Shown here piece by piece: positions 50,930 to 59,900 of a DNA stretch of 64,000 nt. The stretch spans positions 59,229 through 123,228 of the forward strand of contig NZ_LWCS01000019.1 of NCBI RefSeq assembly GCF_001650495.1, in the 5' to 3' direction. Origin of the DNA: Mycolicibacterium iranicum. Lineage in GTDB: Bacteria > Actinomycetota > Actinomycetes > Mycobacteriales > Mycobacteriaceae. How positions within the stretch are numbered: position 1 is the first letter of the stretch; every line of letters begins with the position of its first letter. The position numbers and the translations under genes were made by a program. The notes beneath the pieces are model-generated. The model was not told the DNA's origin, did no database searches, and was given only the letters and a program-made list of their open reading frames with translations.

Positions 50930-53290
50930 CTACTGTCGCGCCATCGCCACCCGCAACGCCTCCTCCGGGGAAACGCGGTGGTTCTCGGCGACCGCGGCCT
51001 CGGCGATGGCGAGCTGAACACCTTTGATCCGGCCGCTGAACGCGGTCTGGCCCGCCCGGTAGTCGGGGGAGACTGCCGACCCGGAGTCCAGGCCGACATC
51101 GCAGCCGTCGTCGGCGGAGAAAACCATCGGCAGGGTCGCCTCCACCTCGCCGCTGCCGACCTCCGTGCCGTCGATGTACAGGCGCACCGTGCCGCCTCCC
51201 GCCAGACCCTCGCCGCGGTAGTCGAACTCCATTCGCACCTGATGATCTCCGGCGGGCAGCGGATCAGCGGATTCGGCGAAGAAGTGCTTGATACCGCCGA
51301 GGTTGTAGCAGTACTTCAGTTTCCCGTCATGCGCATAAAGGCTCCAACCGCCGATGCTGGCGCCCTGGGCGATGATCACGCCAGACGCTCCGGAATCGGG
51401 CACCTCGATTTCCGCGGTCACCGAGTGCGACTTGTTCTTCAGGTTCAGCACGCAGTTCTCCGAGAGATGCCCCATGCCGGGGAACAGCAGCTGGGTGTTG
51501 CCCCGGATCAGCACCGGACGACCCGCGAGATCCGAGTTCATCCGAGAGGCGGTGTCGTCGTCGAGCGGCAGCACGTTGTAGCGGGTCGCTTCGATCAACC
51601 AGAGCCGTTGCAGCTCATGGAGTTTCTCCGGCATCTCCGCCGCCAGATCGCGCGCCTGGCTCCAGTCCGCGGTGGTGTCGTAGAGCTCCCAGACGTCGTC
51701 GTCGAATGCGGGCTTGTCCACCCCCACCAGCAGCCAAGGCGTGCCGTGTTTCGTGACCGCCGTCCAGCCCTTGTGATAGATCCCGCGGTTGCCCAGCATC
51801 TCGAAGTACTGGGTCTCGTGGCGGTCGACCGCGTCGGCGTCGTCGAACGAGTACAGCATGCTGACCCCCTCGATGGGATGCTGCTGCACGCCGTTGACGA
51901 AAAGCGGTTCCGGGAGTCCGGCAGCCTCCAGGATGGTCGGCGCGACATCGATGACATGGTGGAACTGCCAACGCATCTCACCCTTGGCGTGAATCGAGTT
52001 GGGCCAGTGCACGATCGTGCCGTTACGGGTGCCGCCGAAGTGGGAGGCGACCTGCTTGGTCCACTGGTAGGGCGTATCCATCGCGTGCGCCCAGCCGACG
52101 GAGTAGTGGTTGTAGGAGTCGGGGCCGCCGAACCGATCGAGGCGCTCGGCCATGAACTCCGGGGTCTCGATGGCCGCCATGCCGTTGAAGTTCAGCATCT
52201 CGTTGTACGTGCCGTTGAGCGTGCCCTCGGCCGACGCCCCGTTGTCGCCGATGATGTAGTAGATCAGCGTGTCGTCGAGAACGCCGAGGCTCTGCAGGCC
52301 GTCGACGAGCCGACCGACGTGATGGTCGGTGTACTCGAGGAAGCCGGCGTACACCTCCATCTGTCGGCGCAGTACGGGCTTGAGCTCCTCGGGCATATCG
52401 TCCCAGGCCGGGATCTCAGCGTGCCGGGCGGTCAGTTCGCACTCCGGCGGGATCACGCCCAGCTCTTTCTGCCGCGCGAACGTCCTCTCCCGCAGCGCAT
52501 CCCAGCCGTCGTCGAAGCGGCCGCGGTACTTGTCTGCCCACTCTTTGGGGACGTGGTGCGGGGCGTGGGTCGCGCCGGGGGCGAAGTACACGAAGAACGG
52601 TTTGTCCGCGGCGAGTGCCTTCTGCTGACCGATCCACGAGAGTGCCTTGTCCGTCATGTCGGCCATGAAGTGGTACCCGTCCTCGGGCGTGCTGGTCACC
52701 TCGATGGGATTCGTGCCCTCGAACAGGGTCGGATACCACTGGTTGGCCTCGCCGCCGATGAACCCGTAGAAGTACTCGAATCCGCCGCCGCCGGTGGGCC
52801 AGGCGTCGAACGGCCCCACCGGGCTGGTCTCCCACACGGGGACCTCGTGGCACTTGCCGAACTGTGCGGTGTTGTAGCCGTTGAGTTTCAGGGTGCGCGC
52901 GATCGGTGACATCGTGTTGGGCAGCACCGAGCTGTACCCGGGTGCCCCGGTGGCGATCTCGGTGATACCGCCCATGCCCACCGAGTGGTGATTGCGCCCG
53001 GTCAGCAGGGCCTGCCGAGTCGGGGAGCACAGCGCGGTGGTGTGAAAGCGGTTGTATCGCAATCCGTCTGCGGCCAACCTTTCGGCTGTGGGAGTTTCGC
53101 AGGGCCCGCCGAAGGCGCTGGAGGCACCGAAGCCCACGTCGTCGAGCAGGACGACCAGCACATTCGGTGCGCCGTCGGGCGGGCGTACCGGCTCGATGGG
53201 CGGATAGTGGGTGTCGGGGTCCTTGGCGTCGTAGGTGATCAATCCCGTCCGCGGCCTACTGGGAATGGGCAGGTGGGTCCGTTGCGTCAT
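50930..53290 (-). CDS. Arylsulfatase (formylglycine-dependent)
   Basis: A 786-residue alkaline-phosphatase-fold sulfatase. The sulfatase signature CSPTRQALLTGR has Cys88, the residue converted to formylglycine. Metal ligands are in VVLLDDVGFG near the N-terminus and in IGDNGASAEGT. Length and domain order, with a C-terminal beta-sandwich (about 620-770), fit mycobacterial AtsA/AtsD. No signal peptide is present, so it acts in the cytoplasm or is folded before export. Activation needs formylglycine-generating enzyme, encoded elsewhere. Confidence 0.93.
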   Translation of the reverse strand: MTQRTHLPIPSRPRTGLITYDAKDPDTHYPPIEPVRPPDGAPNVLVVLLDDVGFGASSAFGGPCETPTAERLAADGLRYNRFHTTALCSPTRQALLTGRNHHSVGMGGITEIATGAPGYSSVLPNTMSPIARTLKLNGYNTAQFGKCHEVPVWETSPVGPFDAWPTGGGGFEYFYGFIGGEANQWYPTLFEGTNPIEVTSTPEDGYHFMADMTDKALSWIGQQKALAADKPFFVYFAPGATHAPHHVPKEWADKYRGRFDDGWDALRERTFARQKELGVIPPECELTARHAEIPAWDDMPEELKPVLRRQMEVYAGFLEYTDHHVGRLVDGLQSLGVLDDTLIYYIIGDNGASAEGTLNGTYNEMLNFNGMAAIETPEFMAERLDRFGGPDSYNHYSVGWAHAMDTPYQWTKQVASHFGGTRNGTIVHWPNSIHAKGEMRWQFHHVIDVAPTILEAAGLPEPLFVNGVQQHPIEGVSMLYSFDDADAVDRHETQYFEMLGNRGIYHKGWTAVTKHGTPWLLVGVDKPAFDDDVWELYDTTADWSQARDLAAEMPEKLHELQRLWLIEATRYNVLPLDDDTASRMNSDLAGRPVLIRGNTQLLFPGMGHLSENCVLNLKNKSHSVTAEIEVPDSGASGVIIAQGASIGGWSLYAHDGKLKYCYNLGGIKHFFAESADPLPAGDHQVRMEFDYRGEGLAGGGTVRLYIDGTEVGSGEVEATLPMVFSADDGCDVGLDSGSAVSPDYRAGQTAFSGRIKGVQLAIAEAAVAENHRVSPEEALRVAMARQ

Positions 53291-53387
53291 GACGTGCTCT
53301 TTCCGGGGTGACGGGCTGATCGTGACCCGCCGACCCTAGACCGAACGTCACGCGCACGCAGCCGTTGCGGGAAGAATTCACCCACCG

Positions 53388-54464
53388 TCAGGTGCGCCGC
53401 AGGCCGAGGCCCGGCACGATGTCGTCGAGGCTGAACACGACAGGCTTGTCGAGCTGCTCATAGGTGCAGGAGCGGGGGTCGCGGTCAGGCCGCCAGCGGT
53501 TGAATTGCGCTGTGTGCCTGAATCTCCGGCCTTCCATGTGGTCGTAGCGCACCTCGACGACGCGCTCGGGCCGCAGTGGCACGAAGGAGAGGTCCTTGCC
53601 CGCGTTCCACCGCGACCCGCCGCCATAACGGCGCACCACCTCGGGGTCGACGTGGGCCGCCCAGTTCCAGGGATGGTCGTCGAAGGTCGTCACCAGCGGT
53701 TGCAGCTCCGTGAAGAGTTCGCGTCGCCGTGCCATCGGGAACGCGCCGATCACCCCCACCGACGCCAACGAACCGTCCGCGTCATAGAGGCCGAGTAACA
53801 GTGACCCGACCGCGTCGTCACCCGATTTGTGTAGGCGGTACCCCGCCACCACGCAGTCCGCGGTGCGCTGATGCTTGATCTTGAACATCGTCCGCTTGTC
53901 CGGCAGGTACAGCCCCTCGAGCGGTTTGGCGATGACGCCGTCGAGTCCGGCGCCCTCGAACTCGTCGAACCAGCGCTGCGCGGTTGCGACGTCCGTCGTG
54001 GCGGGCGTGAGGTGGAACGTGGGTCCGACGCCGTTCAGCGCGTCCACCAGCGCTGCGCGGCGTTGCGCGAACGGGCGAGCCGTGTAGTCGGTGTCGCCGA
54101 GGGCGAGCAGATCGAAGGCGATGAACGCTGCGGGCGTCTGGTCGGCCAGCATCCGGACCCGGGACGCCGCCGGATGCAGACGCAGCTGCAAGGCCTCGAA
54201 ATCGAGCCCGTCCTCGGTGGCGATGACGATCTCGCCGTCGATGACACACCGGTCGGGCAATTCGGCGCGTGCCGCATCGACGAGTTCGGGGAAGTAGCGG
54301 GTCATCGGCCGCTCGTTGCGGCTGCCCAGTTCGACGTCGTCGCCGTCACGGAACAGGATCGACCGAAAGCCGTCCCATTTCGGCTCGTAGGACGCCCCTT
54401 CGGGGATCTCGCTCACCGACTTGGACAGCATCGGCGACACCGGCGGCATCACGGGCAGCTGCAC
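53388..54464 (-). CDS. ligC: ATP-dependent DNA ligase (LigC-like)
   Basis: A 358-residue minimal ATP ligase: adenylation domain with nucleophile Lys29 in YEPKWDGFRS, motif III FIAFDLLALG, motif IV GLDGVIAKPL, motif V FKIKHQRTADCVVAGY, then an OB domain. It lacks the N-terminal polymerase and nuclease domains of LigD. LigC enzymes act in back-up end joining and base-excision repair in mycobacteria. A paralogue is encoded at 61397-62476 next to a PolDom gene. Followed upstream, 4 bp away, by a decarboxylase gene with which it may share a transcript. Confidence 0.92.
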   Translation of the reverse strand: MQLPVMPPVSPMLSKSVSEIPEGASYEPKWDGFRSILFRDGDDVELGSRNERPMTRYFPELVDAARAELPDRCVIDGEIVIATEDGLDFEALQLRLHPAASRVRMLADQTPAAFIAFDLLALGDTDYTARPFAQRRAALVDALNGVGPTFHLTPATTDVATAQRWFDEFEGAGLDGVIAKPLEGLYLPDKRTMFKIKHQRTADCVVAGYRLHKSGDDAVGSLLLGLYDADGSLASVGVIGAFPMARRRELFTELQPLVTTFDDHPWNWAAHVDPEVVRRYGGGSRWNAGKDLSFVPLRPERVVEVRYDHMEGRRFRHTAQFNRWRPDRDPRSCTYEQLDKPVVFSLDDIVPGLGLRRT

Positions 54465-54468
54465 GGGG

Positions 54469-55902
54469 CTAGGCCTTCGATGATCGGACGACGCGCAGCG
54501 TCGTCAGCGTCGGGTCGGCGGCGTAGGCGATCCGGATGCCGTCGCAACGCGCTTTCTCCAGCGCGCCGATGACATCGGCGGTGACCTCCTCCCCCGGCGC
54601 CAGGATCGGGATGCCCGGCGGGTAGGGAGCGACGAGTTCGACGCTGACGCGTCCGATCCCGTCTCGGAGCCTGACTGTGTCGTGCGGTGCGAAGAACGCG
54701 GCGCGCGGCGGCATGACGGTCACCGGAGCCACCGAATATGCCGCGCCGGTGACGACCGGCCGTGCCGGTCCGCGGTGCCGCGCAATGGACGCGATGAGCG
54801 CGTCGACGAGACGGTCGAGCGTTTCGGTGGTGTCGGCCAAGGACACCTGCGCGACGATGATGTCCCGTTCGGCGGCCTCGACGGGCAGTCCCGCTGTCAG
54901 CAGGTCGTCTTCGATGGCGATGCCGTCGGCCCCCGTGCCGGGAAGCACCATCGTCAGCTTGAGGGGATCGACGTCAGTCCCGTCCAGAACGACGAGACCG
55001 GCGACGGATCCGAGACGCTCGCGAGCGGCTCGCACCGCCGACAGCGCCTCTCCCAGAAGCGATTCCCCGTCACGCTCCAGGAGGGCCCGCGCGGCGTCGA
55101 TGCTCGCGAGAATCGCGCCCGCCTGACTGGTGGTGTGGGTGGCCTCCACGCCGGCGTCGAGCCGGGCCCGATCGATCCGGGTGCCGCGGGCCAGGACCAG
55201 GGCGGCCTGGCTCCAGGCGGGCAGCGTCTTGTGTGCACTCGTGACCATCGCGTCGGTGCCCAATTGCAGTGGATGCCTTGGTAATTCGGGATGAAAGCCG
55301 AAATGTGCAGACCAGGCGGCGTCAACCACCAGCGGGACCTCGCGGGCGTGGGCGGCGGCGGCCAGCGCGGCGACGTCACCGATGGTGCCGACGTAGGAAG
55401 GGTCGCCGACAAGCACCGCGGCGGCGTCGGGATGCGCGTTCAGCACTTCATCGACTGATCCGGCGGCGACACCCAGTGGAAGCCCGGTGGCCGAGTCGAC
55501 GTCGGGGCGAACCCACAGCGGGGTGAGGCCCGCCAGGACGAGACCGAGGAGCATCGACCGGTGCAGGGTTCGGCTGACCACGACCGACGCGCCGTCCCGG
55601 TCGGCCAGCGCCAGCGCCACTGCCTGGTTGGCGTGGGTCGAACCACCGACGGAGAACCGGCACATGTCGGCACCCCACAGCCGCGCCGCGCGTGCCTCGG
55701 CGTCGGCGAGCACACCTGCGCTCAGCTTCATGGTGTCCAGGCCCGCATACAGGGGGACGTCGCCTGCCACGACGTCGCCGACGAGGTCGTGGCGCTGCTT
55801 GTGTCCGGGAATCGTGAAAGGAGTCGGCGATTCCTCCTGGAACCGCAGCCACGCGTCGAGCAGCGGCGCGTCGGTCCTCAGCCCGCGCGGATCAGTCGGC
55901 AC
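54469..55902 (-). CDS. Orn/Lys/Arg decarboxylase family protein
   Basis: A 477-residue PLP enzyme of the fold-type I group related to YaaO/SpeA-type decarboxylases. TPFTIPGHKQRH and FSVGGSTHANQA are family motifs; Lys225 in TSAHKTLP is the Schiff-base lysine; the C-terminal domain has YPPGIPILAPGE. It would make cadaverine, putrescine or agmatine. It is shorter than inducible acid-stress decarboxylases (about 750 residues) because the N-terminal receiver-like domain is absent. GTG 55902 chosen. Confidence 0.9.
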   Translation of the reverse strand: MPTDPRGLRTDAPLLDAWLRFQEESPTPFTIPGHKQRHDLVGDVVAGDVPLYAGLDTMKLSAGVLADAEARAARLWGADMCRFSVGGSTHANQAVALALADRDGASVVVSRTLHRSMLLGLVLAGLTPLWVRPDVDSATGLPLGVAAGSVDEVLNAHPDAAAVLVGDPSYVGTIGDVAALAAAAHAREVPLVVDAAWSAHFGFHPELPRHPLQLGTDAMVTSAHKTLPAWSQAALVLARGTRIDRARLDAGVEATHTTSQAGAILASIDAARALLERDGESLLGEALSAVRAARERLGSVAGLVVLDGTDVDPLKLTMVLPGTGADGIAIEDDLLTAGLPVEAAERDIIVAQVSLADTTETLDRLVDALIASIARHRGPARPVVTGAAYSVAPVTVMPPRAAFFAPHDTVRLRDGIGRVSVELVAPYPPGIPILAPGEEVTADVIGALEKARCDGIRIAYAADPTLTTLRVVRSSKA

Positions 55903-55934
55903 GGGCGTAACGGTAGAGCACCACCGCGGCGCCG

Positions 55935-56609
55935 CTACCCGTTGCCGCCGAACGCATCCACGAGTTCCGGCACTTCGCGCAAATGCGTGGAGAGCACGCT
56001 CACGCACGTGTCGGCATCGTGGGTCTGCATGGCGGCGACGAGTTGTCGATGCTCGCTCTCGATGGTCGGCAGCCGCCCGGGTGCTTCCATCATGGTGCGC
56101 GTCCCCAACCTGACCTGGCGAGGTTGGAGCGCGTCGTACAGATCGGCGATGACGGCATTGCCGTGATGGCGCACGATCGCAGCGTGAAAGCGGTAGTCGA
56201 GCCGGGCGTAGGCATTCCAGTCCCGAGCATTGCCGGCCTGTTCCATCTCGGCGAGCAACGCCTCGGCGTCGTCCGGCGCTCCGGCCTGGCGGCGGCAGAT
56301 CCCGCGCAGCGCATCGGATTCCAGCAGGATTCTCGCCTGGTAGATCTCCCGCATCTCGGCAGCGGTGACCACCCGAACCTGCGCCCCTCGCCGCGGGAGC
56401 AGGTCGATGTACCGCTCGACCTGCAAGCGTTGCAGTGCTTCCCGGACCGGGGTGCGTGAGGTGTTCACCCGTTCCGACAGTGCGACTTCGTCGATGAACT
56501 CACCCTCGGCGAAGTCGCCGCGCAGGATCGCGTCACGGATCCATTCGTAGGCCCGCTGGCCTGCAGACGTTCTGGCCGGTCGCGCGGATCGGGTCGTTGG
56601 CACTGACAT
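55935..56609 (-). CDS. GntR family regulator with FCD domain
   Basis: A 224-residue FadR-subfamily regulator. The winged helix is AYEWIRDAILRGDFAEGEFIDEVALSERVNTSRTPVREALQRLQVERYI; the FCD all-helical ligand domain has metal-binding residues in DYRFHAAIVRH and STHLREV. Divergent from the aldolase-amidase-TRAP operon across 91 bp, so it most likely controls that operon with a carboxylate effector. ATG 56609. Confidence 0.9.
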   Translation of the reverse strand: MSVPTTRSARPARTSAGQRAYEWIRDAILRGDFAEGEFIDEVALSERVNTSRTPVREALQRLQVERYIDLLPRRGAQVRVVTAAEMREIYQARILLESDALRGICRRQAGAPDDAEALLAEMEQAGNARDWNAYARLDYRFHAAIVRHHGNAVIADLYDALQPRQVRLGTRTMMEAPGRLPTIESEHRQLVAAMQTHDADTCVSVLSTHLREVPELVDAFGGNG

Positions 56610-56645
56610 GGTGCCATTCAACCATTACACTCAGTGCATTCTTCG

Positions 56646-56653
56646 TGTATACA
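56646..56653. promoter_or_regulatory. Short palindrome in the FCD/aldolase divergent promoter
   Basis: TGTATACA, flanked by G and A, sits midway between the two divergent starts in an AT-rich stretch. FCD regulators often bind TGTATACA-like sites. Its size alone makes it weak evidence. Confidence 0.4.
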
Positions 56654-56700
56654 ACATGTCTACGTGTTGAATGTCCGCTCTCTGCACGGGAAGGTGCGCA

Positions 56701-57510
56701 ATGTCCACACCCCACACGAACGGCTCGATCACCGCCGACAGGGCCGAGTTGGATCCCCGCCTCGCGATCTGGCTCACCGAACCGTCGGTTCCTGCCGTGG
56801 AGATGGGCCAGCTGGCCGGTTACGACACCGTGGTCCTCGACATCGAGCACGGACTCTTCGACCTGCGCGAACTCGATGCCATCATCCCGTTCATCCGGGC
56901 CAAGGGAATGCGCGTGATCGCCAAGGTGCTGGGGCCCGAGCGTGGTCCCATCCAGCAGGCTCTCGACTTCGGAGCCGACGCTGTCGCCATCCCGCACATC
57001 ACCTCAGCCGCACACGCGGCCGAGGTCTGCGGCTTCGCCAAGTTCCCCCCTCTGGGGGATCGGTCGTTCGCCGGCGGACGGACCTCGAACTACCGCGGTT
57101 TCACCGACGAGTGGGTCACCGCCCAGGACAGCACCGTCCACTGCTACCCGATGATCGAGGACGGCTCGGCGTTCGACGAGATCGACGCCATCCTGGCGCT
57201 GCCCGTCGTCGACGGCATCTTCATCGGGCCGTCCGACCTGTCGCTGCGTCGTGACCGCGGCGCCTACGCGGCGACGGAGGCTGATCTCGCCGACATCCGC
57301 CATCTCGGGCGCGCTGCGAACGCCGCGGGCAAGCCGTGGGTGCTTCCGGCCTGGACCGAACCCGAGCAGAAACTGGCCCTGGCCGAGGGCGCCCAGACCA
57401 TCGTCGCAGTGATGCAGTTCGGTGCGATGCTCAACGGGTTCACCGCGACGCGCGAGCACATCCGCCAGATCCAGGCAGACCAGAGCCAGAGCGAGGCGAG
57501 CGTCCGATGA
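56701..57510 (+). CDS. HpcH/HpaI aldolase family protein
   Basis: A 269-residue TIM-barrel class II aldolase. GYDTVVLDIEHGLFDLREL, VIAKVLGPERGPIQQALDFGADAVAIPHITSA and GIFIGPSDLSLRRD are the pyruvate and metal-binding segments (Glu in the IEDG strand, Asp in GPSDLS). It cleaves a 2-keto-3-deoxy acid or 4-hydroxy-2-oxo acid to pyruvate and an aldehyde. GGAAGGTGCGCA precedes ATG 56701. First gene of a five-gene operon with 1-4 bp overlaps or gaps. Confidence 0.9.
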   Translation: MSTPHTNGSITADRAELDPRLAIWLTEPSVPAVEMGQLAGYDTVVLDIEHGLFDLRELDAIIPFIRAKGMRVIAKVLGPERGPIQQALDFGADAVAIPHITSAAHAAEVCGFAKFPPLGDRSFAGGRTSNYRGFTDEWVTAQDSTVHCYPMIEDGSAFDEIDAILALPVVDGIFIGPSDLSLRRDRGAYAATEADLADIRHLGRAANAAGKPWVLPAWTEPEQKLALAEGAQTIVAVMQFGAMLNGFTATREHIRQIQADQSQSEASVR

Positions 57511-58304
57511 GCCTGACCGCGGCGATCGGCCAGTTCGCGCCGGGAGAAGACAAGAACGCGAATATCGACACGATGGTCGGCCTGCTGAGGCGCGCGGCAG
57601 ACCTGGGCGCGCAGCTTGTGGTGTTGCCCGAATTCGCCGTGTTCACCGCGTCTGCCATGGATGACCGCTTCGTCCTCAGCGCTGAATCGCTGGACGGGCC
57701 TTCAGTCACTCGACTGGCTCAGGCCTCCGCCGAGCTGGGTCTGTCTGTCGTTGTCGGCCTCAACGAATCCGCCTCCGACGGCCGCATCCACAACACCCTG
57801 GTGGCGCTGCAGAACGGCGCCGTGGCCGCCGTGTATCGCAAGGTCCACCTCTATGACGCGTTCGGCTACCGGGAATCCGATCGCGTGCTCGCCGCCGATC
57901 CGGCCACCCCGCAGCTCCTCGGACTGGAGGGTTTCACGATCGGCATGCAGACCTGTTACGACCTGAGGTTCCCCGAATCGACGCGGTCTCTGGTCGACGC
58001 CGGCGCCGATGTCGCCGCACTGCCCGCCGAGTGGGTTCCCGGACCGCTCAAGGAGTATCACTGGAACACGCTGATTCGGGCGCGAGCGATCGAGAACACG
58101 GTCTACGTGCTGGCCGCCGACCAGATCGCCCCGGCAGGGTCGGGCAACAGCGCGATCCTCGACCCGATGGGCATTCCCCTTGCGTCGCTGGGTGAAGCCG
58201 AGGGTATCGGCGTCGCCGTGCTGGAACGCGACCGCCTCGACAGTGTCCGCACCGTCAATCCGGCCCTGGCGCTGCGGCGCTACCGGGTCGAACCGAGGAC
58301 CTGA
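57507..58304 (+). CDS. Nitrilase-superfamily amidase
   Basis: A 265-residue carbon-nitrogen hydrolase. The Glu-Lys-Cys triad is Glu42 (VVLPEF), Lys112 (YRKVHLYD) and Cys150 (QTCYDLRFPE). The pattern is closest to the deaminated-glutathione amidase/omega-amidase group. In the operon it could remove an amide from the TRAP substrate or from its oxoacid derivative before aldol cleavage; inference. ATG overlaps the aldolase stop by 4 bp. Confidence 0.9.
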   Translation: MSLTAAIGQFAPGEDKNANIDTMVGLLRRAADLGAQLVVLPEFAVFTASAMDDRFVLSAESLDGPSVTRLAQASAELGLSVVVGLNESASDGRIHNTLVALQNGAVAAVYRKVHLYDAFGYRESDRVLAADPATPQLLGLEGFTIGMQTCYDLRFPESTRSLVDAGADVAALPAEWVPGPLKEYHWNTLIRARAIENTVYVLAADQIAPAGSGNSAILDPMGIPLASLGEAEGIGVAVLERDRLDSVRTVNPALALRRYRVEPRT

Positions 58305-58305
58305 C

Positions 58306-59385
58306 GTGTACCGGATACGACGGATGATCGCCGCGGCGGCCGCAGTGATCGCCGCTCTCGCGCTGGTGTCGTGCGCGCAGCGCAACGGCGAGTACGTCCT
58401 GCACTACACCACGTATTCGTCGCCGACGTCGGATCAGTCGCGCACCGTGCAGCGGTGGGCGCAGGAGGTTGAGCAACTCACCGACGGCCGCGTCCAGGTG
58501 CGCTTCCATTACTCGCAGAGCCTGGTCGGGGCTGATGAATCGCTGCAGGCCACCCTGGACGGACGGGCCGACCTCGCGCAGGTGGGTTCGATCTACTCCG
58601 CGTCGGACCTGTCGATGTACACCGTCATCGAACTGCCCTTCGAGACCAAGAATCCTGAGGTCCAGATGCGGGCAACGGAGCGGCTCTATACCGAGAACGC
58701 TACCTACCGCGACGACTTCGACCGGCAGGGCGTCAGCCTGCTGTTCCCGCTCCCGGTCGGCATCGCCGTGCTGGGTCTCGACGAAAGCGCCGCTGTGCCA
58801 GCAGATCTCGCAGGTCGCAGTATCCGGTCGGGCGGGTTGACCTCCGAGGCGTTGCTCACCGTCGGGGCGAATCCGGTCGCGATGACAGCAACCGACGTCT
58901 ACGAGTCGATGGAGCGCGGCATCGTCGACGGATACACCTCGCTGGCGATCGCGAACCTGCCGACGTTCGGGCTGGCGAAGAGCACGCCCAACCTGGTCGA
59001 CCCCGGCATCGGTACGTACGGCTCGTCGATCGTGGTGATCAACGCCGAGGTGCTGGCGCGGATGCCCGCAGAGATTCAGGACGCGCTGGCCCAGGCCTCC
59101 GAGAATGCCATCGTCAACGGGCTCGAGGAGATGGACGCGCTGGGGAATCGGGCCTGCACCGACCTCCGCGAAGCCGGAACACCGTTGTCGGCCATGCCCG
59201 CCGGTGCGGTAATGGACTGGAAGCAGCAGGCGGGAATCGACCGGCAGTGGGTGGACCGCTACACCGAGCGCGGCTACGACGCCGAGGGTGTGCTGGCCGA
59301 CTTCCGCCGGATCATCGCCGAGGAGTCCGGGCGATCCACCTACGCCGACCCGTTCGTCGAGTGCTTGGAGGGGCAGGACCGATGA
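58306..59385 (+). CDS. dctP: TRAP transporter substrate-binding lipoprotein
   Basis: A 359-residue DctP-family receptor, made as a lipoprotein (lipobox LVSC, Cys about 23), as needed in a Gram-positive envelope. The mature part has HYTTYSSPTSDQSRTVQRWAQEVEQLTDGRVQVRFHYSQSLVG and the AGRSIRSGG / VDGYTSL segments; the conserved carboxylate-binding Arg should be in IRSGG. GTG 58306 one base after the amidase stop. Captures an organic acid for DctQM. Confidence 0.9.
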   Translation: MYRIRRMIAAAAAVIAALALVSCAQRNGEYVLHYTTYSSPTSDQSRTVQRWAQEVEQLTDGRVQVRFHYSQSLVGADESLQATLDGRADLAQVGSIYSASDLSMYTVIELPFETKNPEVQMRATERLYTENATYRDDFDRQGVSLLFPLPVGIAVLGLDESAAVPADLAGRSIRSGGLTSEALLTVGANPVAMTATDVYESMERGIVDGYTSLAIANLPTFGLAKSTPNLVDPGIGTYGSSIVVINAEVLARMPAEIQDALAQASENAIVNGLEEMDALGNRACTDLREAGTPLSAMPAGAVMDWKQQAGIDRQWVDRYTERGYDAEGVLADFRRIIAEESGRSTYADPFVECLEGQDR

Positions 59386-59900
59386 GTGCCGAGTCCGACC
59401 TGCCGCGCCCGCTGGCTCGGCTCATCCGCGTGATGGGTCTGATCGCCGGGCTGCTGTTGCTGATCATCATCCTGCTCACCGTCGGCGACGTGCTGAGCAG
59501 AAACCTCAGGGACCGTTCCATTCTCGGCACTGTCGACCTGTCGACGATGCTGCTGGTGGCCACCGCCTACCTGGGTCTCGCATCGGCGGAGGCCGACAGC
59601 CGCCACGTCTCCGTGGAGCTGGTCGAACGCCGGTTCGGTGCGCGGGCGCGGGTGCTGTTCTCGGTGCTGAGGGCAGCCGTGCTGGTCGGGCTCGGCGCGC
59701 TGATGACCTGGGGGCTGACTGAGGTCCTGATCAGCGCGGTGGAGCGTGGGGAGACGACGAACGACATCCTGCGGCTGCCCACCTGGCCGGCGAAAGTAGT
59801 CGTGTTGCTGTCGTTCGCAGCATTCTTCGTCGTCGCCGTTTGGCGTGAGCTGCATACCTTTTCGACGTTGCGTGCCGCGCAGAACGGAGATCCTCGATGA
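59382..59900 (+). CDS. dctQ: TRAP transporter small membrane subunit
   Basis: A 172-residue protein with four transmembrane helices. The DctQ pattern is VDLSTMLLVATAYLGLASAEADSRHVSVEL. It overlaps dctP by 4 bp and dctM by 4 bp, so subunit stoichiometry is set by translational coupling. Confidence 0.9.
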   Translation: MSAESDLPRPLARLIRVMGLIAGLLLLIIILLTVGDVLSRNLRDRSILGTVDLSTMLLVATAYLGLASAEADSRHVSVELVERRFGARARVLFSVLRAAVLVGLGALMTWGLTEVLISAVERGETTNDILRLPTWPAKVVVLLSFAAFFVVAVWRELHTFSTLRAAQNGDPR

